13,485 nucleotides of DNA, from positions 1-13,485 of the forward strand of contig DPOU01000021.1 of the NCBI GenBank assembly GCA_003539625.1, given 5' to 3'. Positions 7,060 through 13,485 of this stretch are shown here, piece after piece (within the stretch, counting starts at the first letter, position 1; every line of letters starts with the position of its first letter). The notes beneath the pieces were generated by a model. That model saw only the letters and a list, made by a program, of their open reading frames with translations, was not told where the DNA came from and made no database searches. The DNA is from Acholeplasmatales bacterium. Its GTDB lineage: Bacteria; Bacillota_I; Bacilli_A; ML615J-28; CAG-313. The position numbers and the translations under genes were made by a program.

Positions 7060-8238
7060 CTACTTTTTTAAAATTAATTTTTCAATTGCTTCTTTATTTA
7101 ATTTTGAACCAATAACAACAAAACGACCAATCAAATCACTTGTGCCAGTTCTAATTTCATAGTCCCCTGCAACATAATCAAAATATAACCATTCTGTTTG
7201 TCCGGCTGCACGCACAAAACCTTTTGCACGTAAAACTGTGCCATATTTTGCTTCATCTTTCAATTGTTCTAATATTGCTTGTAGTTCTTCTTTTGTATAA
7301 CTATCAGCAGTTTCAACACCTATTGATACAAACACTTCGTCTGCATCATGGTGATGGTGGTGGTGATGTCCACAACCGCATTCATGATCGTCATCGTCAT
7401 CATCATCGTGATGGTGGTGGCAACATTCATGTTCATCAGCATCGTCATCGTCGTGATGGTGGTGGCAACATTCATGTTCATCATCGTCATCGTCGTGATG
7501 GTGGTGGCAACATTCATGTTCATCATCGTCGTCATCGTGATGGTGGTGACAGCATTCATGTTCATCATCGTCATCGTCGTGATGGTGGTGGTGACAACAG
7601 CAATGTTCGTGATTAAATTCATCTACCGCATCTTGTTCAAAAGTATTGCGACGTTCTAATGCTTCCAATAGTTTTACAGGATCAACTTGAGTTAAATCTG
7701 CTAATACAATATTAGCATCAGGATTTTTCTCTTTTAATAATAAATATACTTCTTTTATTTTTTCATCAGATAGTTTTTCTGCTTTACTAACAACGATTGT
7801 ATCTGCATCTTCTACTTGATTGTTGAAAAATTCACCAAAGTTTTTCATATATAATTTACATTTTCCGCCATCAACAACAGTAGCGATGATGTTTAATTTT
7901 AAATCTAAGTCTAATTTTTCAACTGCATTTATGATATCTGAAAGTTTTCCAACCCCAGATGGTTCAATAACAATGCGATTAGGATGATATTGATCAACAA
8001 TTTCTTTCATAGATTTTTTGAAATCACCTACTAGTGAACAACAAATACATCCTGAATTAATTTCTTTTATATCTACACCTGATTCTTTTAAAAAGCTTCC
8101 ATCAATTCCAATTTCTCCAAATTCATTTTCAATTAATACTACTTTTTCATTGTTGAAACCATTTTTAAATAATTTTTTTATTAAGGTTGTTTTACCAGCG
8201 CCTAAAAATCCAGATATTACATCAATTTTTATACTCAT
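7060..8238 (-). CDS. CobW-family GTPase metallochaperone with long His/Cys/Asp repeat region
   Basis: A 392-residue G3E-family GTPase. Walker A GFLGAGKTT is at 10-18, ENEFGEIGID at 37-46, the metal-binding GCICC at 63-67, IEPSG at 91-95, and SKAE at 151-154 stands at the base-recognition site. A low-complexity insert spans about 210-300, with 35 His and 13 Cys by my count. It is built from about four copies of a 14-15 residue unit of the type HECCHHHHDDDDDE, with degenerate ends (CCC and CGCG). A CobW_C domain follows (about 302-392). COG0523/ZNG1-type proteins use GTP hydrolysis to deliver zinc (or cobalt in related proteins) to client proteins; the His/Cys tract would store or sense metal. 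Zinc is the most likely ion, but no Zur box is recognisable upstream. GTGAGGT lies 6 nt before the ATG. This is the first gene of the long operon. Confidence 0.93.
   Translation of the reverse strand: MSIKIDVISGFLGAGKTTLIKKLFKNGFNNEKVVLIENEFGEIGIDGSFLKESGVDIKEINSGCICCSLVGDFKKSMKEIVDQYHPNRIVIEPSGVGKLSDIINAVEKLDLDLKLNIIATVVDGGKCKLYMKNFGEFFNNQVEDADTIVVSKAEKLSDEKIKEVYLLLKEKNPDANIVLADLTQVDPVKLLEALERRNTFEQDAVDEFNHEHCCCHHHHHDDDDDEHECCHHHHDDDDDEHECCHHHHDDDDDEHECCHHHHDDDDADEHECCHHHHDDDDDDDHECGCGHHHHHHHDADEVFVSIGVETADSYTKEELQAILEQLKDEAKYGTVLRAKGFVRAAGQTEWLYFDYVAGDYEIRTGTSDLIGRFVVIGSKLNKEAIEKLILKK
7351..7593. repeat. Tandem 42/45-bp coding repeats within the cobW His-rich region
   Basis: Near-identical units beginning GTGATGGTGGTG on the plus strand start at 7408 (45 bp), 7453 (42), 7495 (42) and 7537 (42), with a partial unit from 7579 and a degenerate 57-bp unit from 7351. 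Every unit length is a multiple of three, so gain or loss keeps the frame. One 45-bp unit carries an extra Ala codon (DDDDADE). The purine/pyrimidine bias and in-phase units are typical of slippage-prone minisatellites. It is not a CRISPR: there are no unique spacers. Confidence 0.93.
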
Positions 8239-8243
8239 ATTAT

Positions 8244-8251
8244 TACCTCAC
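8244..8251 (-). promoter_or_regulatory. Ribosome binding site of the cobW gene
   Basis: GTGAGGT (8251-8245) lies 6 nt before the ATG at 8238. This fixes the start, which also places the Walker A loop at the usual distance from the N-terminus. Confidence 0.75.
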
Positions 8252-8268
8252 TTTTTATAATCATATTT

Positions 8269-8299
8269 ATTATACCACAAACTAAAATTAAAATGTCAA
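8269..8299 (-). promoter_or_regulatory. Promoter of the eleven-gene operon
   Basis: On the minus strand TTGACA (8299-8294) is followed after 19 nt by TATAAT (8274-8269), with an upstream TG making an extended -10 (TGgTATAAT). The spacer is slightly long, but the extended -10 compensates. Transcription should start near 8262, giving a leader of about 25 nt before the cobW ATG. That is too short for a riboswitch. No clear Zur-type palindrome is seen around it. Confidence 0.7.
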
Positions 8300-8311
8300 A
8301 ATTATACTTAT

Positions 8312-8364
8312 AAAAAATAAGACATATGTTAAACTACGAATTAGTAGTTACATATGTCTTATTT
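8312..8364 (-). terminator. Intrinsic terminator after the MscS gene (possibly bidirectional)
   Basis: A perfect 15-bp stem (8315-8329 with 8350-8364) encloses a second 6-bp stem (AACTAC/GTAGTT), with a two-base bulge between them. On the minus strand it starts 8 nt after the mscS stop and is followed by a run of six T, as a Rho-independent terminator needs. The stem is AT-rich but long. It separates the cls-mscS unit from the cobW operon promoter just downstream. Confidence 0.85.
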
Positions 8365-8372
8365 AATTTCTT

Positions 8373-9218
8373 TTATTTATTGTGAATATCAATTTGTTGA
8401 TTAGGAATTGTGACATTTAATTCAACAAACTTGTCATTTACCGCTTTGATTAAATCGAAATATACTGTCCAATAATCAGCATTTTTAACCCATGCGCGTG
8501 CAGCAATTGTAACTGCACCATTTTCTTTTTTTAGTACTTTAATGAATGGAGCAGGATCAGTTAATACTAACTTATGACTAAGATATACTTCTCTTATTTG
8601 ATCCATTACCATATCAACATCATCATTGTATGATATATTAAATGTTAAATCAACTCTTAATAATTCTTTTTGAGAATAATTTACAATTTTACTATTAGCA
8701 AGTGTACCATTTGGAATCATTACTGCTTTGTTATCAAATGTAACTAAATGAGTATAGAATAATTTTATATCTTCTACAGTTCCTTCAACATCACATGCAA
8801 CAATATAATCCCCAAGTTGGAATGGTCTAGTTATTGATAAAACAATTCCTCCTGCAAGATTAGATAGTGACCCTTGAAGAGCAAGTCCTAAAGCTACACC
8901 AGTTGATGCAACAAGAGCCGCGAGACCAGCCGTATCAATACCAACAAATCCAGCATATGAAATGATTAATAAAACTCTAATACTCCAAAGAACAGTTGTA
9001 AAAATTACACTAGTTAATAACTTATCTTTGGTACGTTTCATTGCTTTTTTGCGAAGCTTTTTCAAAATTAAAGTTGTAAGCCACCATATTAAAATAAATA
9101 CAAGGGTTGCAACTAAAACTTTAATAAATGGATTATTAAACAAGTTTTTAATAAAATTTATTATTTCTTGAAATTTACTAACTTCGGTTGTTTCTTCGGC
9201 TAAATAATATAATCTCAT
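8373..9218 (-). CDS. MscS-family small-conductance mechanosensitive channel
   Basis: A 281-residue channel of the MscS family, which opens under membrane tension to release solutes on hypo-osmotic shock. Three membrane helices are visible: about 31-54, 68-90, and the pore helix 95-130. The pore helix has the Gly/Ala packing pattern (ALVASTGVALGLALQGSLSNLAGGI) and continues into the conserved RPFQLGDYI at 131-139. The cytoplasmic beta domain follows (VEGTVEDI at 144-151, MIPNGTLANSKIVNYS at 167-182), then the alpha/beta C-terminal domain. Length matches the short MscS type. The start has a near-perfect AAGGAGGT ribosome site that overlaps the cls stop codon, so it is co-transcribed and coupled with cls. 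A terminator follows directly. Confidence 0.95.
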   Translation of the reverse strand: MRLYYLAEETTEVSKFQEIINFIKNLFNNPFIKVLVATLVFILIWWLTTLILKKLRKKAMKRTKDKLLTSVIFTTVLWSIRVLLIISYAGFVGIDTAGLAALVASTGVALGLALQGSLSNLAGGIVLSITRPFQLGDYIVACDVEGTVEDIKLFYTHLVTFDNKAVMIPNGTLANSKIVNYSQKELLRVDLTFNISYNDDVDMVMDQIREVYLSHKLVLTDPAPFIKVLKKENGAVTIAARAWVKNADYWTVYFDLIKAVNDKFVELNVTIPNQQIDIHNK

Positions 9219-9221
9219 ATT

Positions 9222-9232
9222 CTACCTCCTTA
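9222..9232 (-). promoter_or_regulatory. Ribosome binding site of the MscS gene overlapping the cls stop
   Basis: The minus strand reads TAAGGAGGTAGAATATG: the TAA (9232-9230) ends cls and is also the first part of a near-ideal AAGGAGGT. Spacing to the ATG at 9218 is about 6 nt. This arrangement favours reinitiation by ribosomes leaving cls. Confidence 0.8.
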
Positions 9233-10750
9233 CATTATTGGCGAAAAGATTTTTAATATTCTTGCGACAAATTTTTCTAAAGGTTTCAACTTGAATGTTT
9301 TAGGATTAACATAAATTGATTGTCTAGTTATGTTATCAAAGTCATTCTTGATATCAATAATTGATGGTGTTCTATATAACATAATTCCACATTCGTAGTG
9401 GTGTACTAAACTTCGATAATCAAGATTAATTGTTCCAACAATTGCTACTTCATTATCAATTAGAATATTTTTAGTATGGATAAATCCAGGTTGATATTCG
9501 TAAATTTCTACACCTTGTTTTAAAAGACTCAAATAATTGGATCTTGTTAAAGCAAAAATTGTTTTCTTGTCAGGAACGTGAGGTGTAAATATTTGTACCC
9601 TTATACCTCGTTTTACTGCCGCAATTATTGCATTTTGCATTTGCGAATCCAAGATTAGATATGGTGTAGATATTTTAATATCTTCTTTTGCGTGATTAAT
9701 CAAATTCAAGTAAGTATTTTCACCGATTAAATCAGAATATATTGGAGATGGACCATCACAAAGTGGTAAAACAATACCTTCATTTTCAAAAATTGGAACT
9801 TCAACATTTAGATATTTTTGATAATCATCTTCTTTTCTTGTTTGAACATCAAAATTTTGTAAAAACATTACTGTGAGTTGTTTTGTGGCAACTCCTTCAA
9901 CTCTAATAGTTGAATCCTTCCAATAACCAAAAAGATTTATAACGTTAATGTATTCGTCCGCAAAATTAATTCCTCCAATATAGCCAACTTTACCATCAAT
10001 AACCGTTATTTTTCTATGATCACGGTTATTGTGAATAGCTGATACAAAAGGTAAGAATGGGTTAAACTTTATACAGTTAATTCCTAAACTTCGAAGTTCT
10101 TTGTAAAATCTTGCGGGGACCTTACCAATAGTACCAATATCATCATAAATTAATCTTACTTCAACACCATTTTTAACTTTTTCTTTTAGTATTTCTAACA
10201 CACTATCAAACATTACACCACGTTCAATAATGAAGTACTCCATAAATATGAACGATTCCGCCTTACTAAGATCTGTTAAATAATCATTAAAGAAAGATTC
10301 ACCACAATCATAATAAGTACTCTTAGTATTGTTAAATGGTATACAGCCACAAGTGTTTTCAATATATTTTGAGCAATCTTTATAATAACCTAAATCTATT
10401 TTTTCATTTCTTTCTTTATTCAAAATAGCCTGCGAATTGCCATGAATAGTTTTGGAAAATTTAATTTGTTTTTTTCTAGCTAAATTTCTAGAAAACAATG
10501 AATATATTATTATTCCCGCAACAGGTACTAAAGTAACAACCATAAGCCATGGCAACTTTAAGTCAGCTGGCATATCACGATTAGCAAGATCTAAAATTAA
10601 AAGAATTTCTAAAACCAACACTAATACTGACATCCATTTATAAACATTATAGGCTCTTTCCGCAATCAGTATAATAAATAATACTTGTGCTATTATTAGA
10701 ACTGTACCAATAGTAAATCTACCAAATAATAGTTTAAATATTCTTTTCAT
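9230..10750 (-). CDS. cls: Cardiolipin synthase (phospholipase D superfamily)
   Basis: A 506-residue membrane enzyme that makes cardiolipin from two phosphatidylglycerol molecules. Three hydrophobic stretches occupy the N-terminus (about 12-31, 36-55 and 64-86). Two complete HKD motifs follow: HRKITVID (H245, K247, D252) with a downstream GGIN, and HTKNILID (H425, K427, D432) with GTIN. NNRDHRK and NLDYRSL are typical of bacterial Cls. Length matches the family. The ATG at 10750 has AAAGGA 8 nt upstream, and an extended -10 promoter lies at 10803-10831. It is the first gene of a two-gene unit with the MscS channel, which fits a joint role in membrane composition and osmotic adaptation (inference). 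Confidence 0.95.
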   Translation of the reverse strand: MKRIFKLLFGRFTIGTVLIIAQVLFIILIAERAYNVYKWMSVLVLVLEILLILDLANRDMPADLKLPWLMVVTLVPVAGIIIYSLFSRNLARKKQIKFSKTIHGNSQAILNKERNEKIDLGYYKDCSKYIENTCGCIPFNNTKSTYYDCGESFFNDYLTDLSKAESFIFMEYFIIERGVMFDSVLEILKEKVKNGVEVRLIYDDIGTIGKVPARFYKELRSLGINCIKFNPFLPFVSAIHNNRDHRKITVIDGKVGYIGGINFADEYINVINLFGYWKDSTIRVEGVATKQLTVMFLQNFDVQTRKEDDYQKYLNVEVPIFENEGIVLPLCDGPSPIYSDLIGENTYLNLINHAKEDIKISTPYLILDSQMQNAIIAAVKRGIRVQIFTPHVPDKKTIFALTRSNYLSLLKQGVEIYEYQPGFIHTKNILIDNEVAIVGTINLDYRSLVHHYECGIMLYRTPSIIDIKNDFDNITRQSIYVNPKTFKLKPLEKFVARILKIFSPIM

Positions 10751-10802
10751 ATGATATATTTCCTTTCATATGATTTTCCTAATATGTAATTCCTTCATTA
10801 GT

Positions 10803-10831
10803 ATTATACCAAATTTTTCACATTTTGTCTT
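10803..10831 (-). promoter_or_regulatory. Promoter of the cls-mscS unit
   Basis: On the minus strand AAGACA (10831-10826, 4 of 6 matches to the -35 consensus) is followed after 17 nt by TATAAT (10808-10803), with TG one base before it giving an extended -10. Predicted start is near 10796, leaving a leader of about 45 nt. The TTGGTATAAT block closely resembles the GTGGTATAAT block of the cobW operon promoter. Confidence 0.7.
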
Positions 10832-10868
10832 TTTTTTAGATTTATACATTATTATATTTATTGATGAA

Positions 10869-10874
10869 TATAAT
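10869..10874 (+). promoter_or_regulatory. Possible -10 element of the calcium ATPase gene
   Basis: TATAAT at 10869-10874 lies 24 nt before the ATG, but no convincing -35 is found 16-18 nt upstream. The 147-bp divergent intergenic region (10751-10897) is extremely AT-rich, with an eight-T run near 10830 that could bend DNA. Transcription from here would leave only a few bases before the ribosome site. Weak call. Confidence 0.35.
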
Positions 10875-10887
10875 ACTATAGCCACTT

Positions 10888-10893
10888 GGAGGT
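10888..10893 (+). promoter_or_regulatory. Ribosome binding site deciding the ATPase start
   Basis: GGAGGT at 10888-10893 is 4 nt from the ATG at 10898. An in-frame TTG at 10886 overlaps this site and so cannot be the start. Confidence 0.85.
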
Positions 10894-10897
10894 AACT

Positions 10898-13450
10898 ATG
10901 AATAATTATAAACATACTAATTTAACTACCAATCAAGCTTTAAATAAATTAAAGCAGAATGGTAAAAATCAATTAATCAAGGCCAAGAAGAAAAATGTTT
11001 TTGCCCTTTTTCTTTCTCAACTAGCAAATCCGATGATTGTTGTACTTATAGTATCAGCCATTTTTTCATATATTATTAGCTTATATTCTAAAGAAGGTAT
11101 TTCGGATGTTATTATAATATTAACTGTTGTTTTTCTTAATTCTTTACTTGGGGTAATCCAAGAAGCAAAAGCTGAGAAGGCAATTAATGCTTTAAATGAT
11201 TTAACGCCTAAAAAATCAAAAGTAATTAGGGATAATGAAATTAAATTTATTTTATCAGAAGATTTAGTTACAGACGATATCGTAATCATTGAATCTGGTG
11301 ATATAATTCCTGCCGATGGAATTTTGCTTGAAAATCATAGTTTAAAAATTGATGAATCTACTTTAACAGGAGAATCAATCGCAAAAGAAAAAGATTTAAC
11401 TAATGATAATAACCAAGTATACATGGGTAGCGTTGTAACCTATGGTAAAGGTATTTTTAAAGTTACTTCTACTGGTATGAAAACCGAAATGGGTAAAATA
11501 GCAAAAGTAATAAGTGATAGTAAAAATAATTTAACTCCTTTACAAAAAAGATTAAATAAATTAAGTAAACTTTTAACTATTATTGTTATTAGCATTTGCA
11601 TTTGTATGTTTGCTATAAGTCTTTTAAAGAGTCCTAAAATAACAATTAACTTTGTGATTGATTCATTTATGTTAGCTATTAGTTTAGCGGTTGCGGCAAT
11701 TCCTGAGGGTTTAGCCGCAGTTGTGACTATTTTATTATCAATAGGTGTAACTAAGATGGCCAAACAAAAAGCTATTATAAGAAAGCTTACCGCTGTTGAA
11801 ACACTAGGATGTGTCCAAATAATTTGTACAGACAAAACAGGAACATTAACTGAAAATAAAATGAAAGTAACAAACTGGGATAGTGAAAACCCCTATATAC
11901 TCGCAAAAGCAAGTTTTCTTTGTAATGATACTAAATTGCAAAATAATAAGTGGATTGGTGAACCAACTGAAATTGCTCTAGCAAAATTTGCTATTGAGAA
12001 CTTTAAATCAATTGACACTAATACCTTAAAAGAACAAAGAGTTGATGAAATTCCTTTTGATTCTACTAGGAAAATGATGTCAACTATTCATAAAAATGGT
12101 AGTTTTTATATTCAATATACAAAAGGTGCCGTTGATGTTATATTAAATAAGTGCACAATGTACCTAAGTAATAAAGGACCAATTCCTTTAACCGATAAAA
12201 TTCGTAATAAAATTTTAGAGACCAATCACACATATGCAAAAAATGGCCTACGAGTACTGGCTTGTAGTTATAAAGATTATTGGTATAACCCTAAAGGTTC
12301 GGATAAAAATGAAAATAATCTAACTTATATTGGAATGTTAGGCATGCTAGACCCTATAAGGCATGAAGTATTTGATGCCATAAAAGAATGCAAAGATGCC
12401 GGGATAAATGTAATGATGATAACAGGTGACCATTTTGATACCGCAACAACTATAGGAAAATCAATAAATTTAGTAAATAATGAAAGTGAAGTTATTACTG
12501 GCAGTAAATTAGATGAATTAAGTGATGAAGAATTAGAAAAGTGTATTTTAAATTATCACGTTTTTGCTCGAGTTAGTCCTCTTCATAAAGCTCGTATTGT
12601 TGAAACTCTTCAAAAAAAATCACTTGTTGTTGCGATGACTGGCGATGGAGTTAACGATGCACCAAGCATCAAAAAAGCAGATATTGGTATAAGTATGGGA
12701 ATCATGGGAACTGATGTTACTAAAAACGCATCCGATATGGTGCTCGCCGATGATAATTTTAATACTATTGTAAAAGCAGTTGAAGAAGGTAGAAAAATAT
12801 ATGCTAACATTGATAAAGCCATTCATTTTCTACTATCAAGTAATTTAAGTGAAGTATTAAGTATTTTGATTGCCACATTATGTGGGTTTGTTATTCTTGA
12901 TCCCGTTCATATTCTTTGGATTAACCTAATTACCGACAGTTTTCCTGCTTTAGCCTTAGGCTTAGAACCTGCTGAGGATAATATAATGAAGAAACCACCA
13001 AGACCTTTTAGTTCTAAACTTTTCAATCGTAAAACTTGGTTTGATATTTTATATCAAGGCATAATTGTAACTATTTTAACAATTGGTTCATTTTTAATTG
13101 GAACTTATTTAGAAAACGGAAGTTTTACAAATTTATTGAGTTATGATGGAAAAACAATGGCTTTCTTAACAATGTCAATGGCTGAAATTTTTCATTCATT
13201 TAATCTAAGATCAAAAAACGATTCTATTTTTAAAATTAAAACTACTAATAAATACTTATGGTTTGGTTGTCTTGGTTCATTAATATTAACAATGATGGTT
13301 ATTTATATTCCATATCTTGCTAATTTATTTGGTTTTCGTTATCTAGCATATTATGAATTTGCAATAGCATTGGGACTTGGTTTACTAATAATACCTATAG
13401 TTGAGATAGTTAAGAAATTAGAAAACAAATTAAAAAAATCTGCAAATTAA
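10898..13450 (+). CDS. Calcium-transporting P-type ATPase (P2A, SERCA/PacL-like)
   Basis: An 850-residue ion pump that should export Ca2+ at the expense of ATP. Landmarks: actuator motif TGES at 157-160; TM4 AAIPEGL with E270; phosphorylation site DKTGTLT with D312; nucleotide-domain KGA at 409-411; LDP at 484-486; hinge TGDGVNDAP at 581-589. The metal-site helices closely match SERCA: SSNLSEVLS in TM5 (N649, E652) and NLITDSFPALALG in TM6 (N676, T679, D680). Residues for both calcium sites are thus largely present, whereas Listeria LMCA1 has Arg in place of the TM5 acidic residue. The SERCA TM8 glutamate appears to be replaced (around N769). About ten membrane helices and a Lys-rich end complete the protein. 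It is transcribed alone, divergently from cls, and a hairpin terminator encloses its stop codon. Confidence 0.93.
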   Translation: MNNYKHTNLTTNQALNKLKQNGKNQLIKAKKKNVFALFLSQLANPMIVVLIVSAIFSYIISLYSKEGISDVIIILTVVFLNSLLGVIQEAKAEKAINALNDLTPKKSKVIRDNEIKFILSEDLVTDDIVIIESGDIIPADGILLENHSLKIDESTLTGESIAKEKDLTNDNNQVYMGSVVTYGKGIFKVTSTGMKTEMGKIAKVISDSKNNLTPLQKRLNKLSKLLTIIVISICICMFAISLLKSPKITINFVIDSFMLAISLAVAAIPEGLAAVVTILLSIGVTKMAKQKAIIRKLTAVETLGCVQIICTDKTGTLTENKMKVTNWDSENPYILAKASFLCNDTKLQNNKWIGEPTEIALAKFAIENFKSIDTNTLKEQRVDEIPFDSTRKMMSTIHKNGSFYIQYTKGAVDVILNKCTMYLSNKGPIPLTDKIRNKILETNHTYAKNGLRVLACSYKDYWYNPKGSDKNENNLTYIGMLGMLDPIRHEVFDAIKECKDAGINVMMITGDHFDTATTIGKSINLVNNESEVITGSKLDELSDEELEKCILNYHVFARVSPLHKARIVETLQKKSLVVAMTGDGVNDAPSIKKADIGISMGIMGTDVTKNASDMVLADDNFNTIVKAVEEGRKIYANIDKAIHFLLSSNLSEVLSILIATLCGFVILDPVHILWINLITDSFPALALGLEPAEDNIMKKPPRPFSSKLFNRKTWFDILYQGIIVTILTIGSFLIGTYLENGSFTNLLSYDGKTMAFLTMSMAEIFHSFNLRSKNDSIFKIKTTNKYLWFGCLGSLILTMMVIYIPYLANLFGFRYLAYYEFAIALGLGLLIIPIVEIVKKLENKLKKSAN

Positions 13451-13466
13451 ATTTGCAGACTTTTTT
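13439..13466 (+). terminator. Intrinsic terminator overlapping the ATPase stop codon
   Basis: A perfect 9-bp stem (13439-13447 with 13451-13459) is followed by C and six T at 13461-13466. The three-base loop (13448-13450) is the TAA stop codon itself, so the left arm encodes the last residues (SAN). A run of seven A before the stem could make it work on the minus strand as well. Confidence 0.85.
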
Positions 13467-13485
13467 GGTTCTTTATAAAATTGTA

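Noticed and set aside
7351..7593. CRISPR-like spacing of repeats
   Set aside because: Units are directly abutting, multiples of three and coding, with no unique spacers.
7224..7659. Long open frames on the plus strand and another minus-strand frame across the His-rich region
   Set aside because: They are by-products of the triplet-periodic repeat, with translations made of RHRHRD- or TTITM-like low complexity. The CobW frame is supported by conserved domains on both sides.
8239..8314. A riboswitch or Zur operator before the cobW operon
   Set aside because: The predicted leader is only about 25 nt, and no conserved aptamer or clear palindrome of the Zur type can be seen.
10886..10897. Upstream TTG start for the calcium ATPase
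   Set aside because: The TTG overlaps the GGAGGT ribosome site, which is placed for the ATG at 10898.
11017..12826. Minus-strand open frames inside the calcium ATPase gene
   Set aside because: They lie antisense to well-conserved ATPase motifs and have no ribosome sites or recognisable domains.
79..13450. TGA read as tryptophan (genetic code 4)
   Set aside because: All genes run full length with conserved Trp under the standard code, so the absence of TGA stops alone does not support recoding.

Overview
The window is a strongly AT-rich, densely packed bacterial chromosome segment, most likely from a low-GC Bacillota (Bacilli/Erysipelotrichia/RF39-like or related gut Firmicute). Supporting signs are consensus GGAGG ribosome sites, extended -10 promoters (TGnTATAAT), a LytTR regulator paired with a DUF3021 membrane protein, a Bacillota-type cardiolipin synthase and a type I pullulanase. 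No mobile element, tRNA, rRNA or CRISPR array is visible. All 14 genes end in TAA or TAG and none in TGA, but the reading frames are fully consistent with the standard code.

Layout. (1) Positions 79-8238, minus strand: eleven genes with gaps of at most about 12 bp or short overlaps, read from right to left. A promoter-like site at 8269-8299 precedes them. In transcription order they are a CobW GTPase with a long His/Cys/Asp repeat region, a second CobW-type GTPase fused to a DUF1980-like (YcgQ/TIGR03943) domain, a DUF523 protein, a one-TM protein with a Listeria-Bacteroides-type repeat, a DUF308 (HdeD-like) membrane protein, a radical SAM/SPASM-type protein, a LytTR DNA-binding protein, a DUF3021 membrane protein, a signal-peptide plus C-terminal-anchor protein, type I pullulanase (pulA) and a flavin-reductase-like protein. 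(2) Positions 8373-10750, minus strand: cardiolipin synthase followed by an MscS-type channel, with its own extended -10 promoter at 10803-10831 and a terminator at 8312-8364. (3) Positions 10898-13450, plus strand: a SERCA/PacL-type calcium P-type ATPase, divergent from cls and ended by a hairpin whose loop is the stop codon.

How the genes may work together. The first two genes of the long operon look like a transition-metal (probably zinc) handling pair. The middle of the operon (2514-5678) is an envelope module: a LytTR regulator and its presumed membrane inhibitor, three more membrane or surface proteins of unknown role, and a radical SAM enzyme. The last two genes are metabolic (alpha-glucan debranching and flavin reduction). 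The right half is membrane and ion homeostasis: cardiolipin synthesis, osmotic release and Ca2+ export. These links are inferred from gene order; only the domain assignments rest on visible motifs.

Five starts were moved inward from the longest possible frame because the Shine-Dalgarno position fits an internal start better (3038, 3930, 5335, 5678 and 10898). No gene-free stretch exceeds 150 bp.
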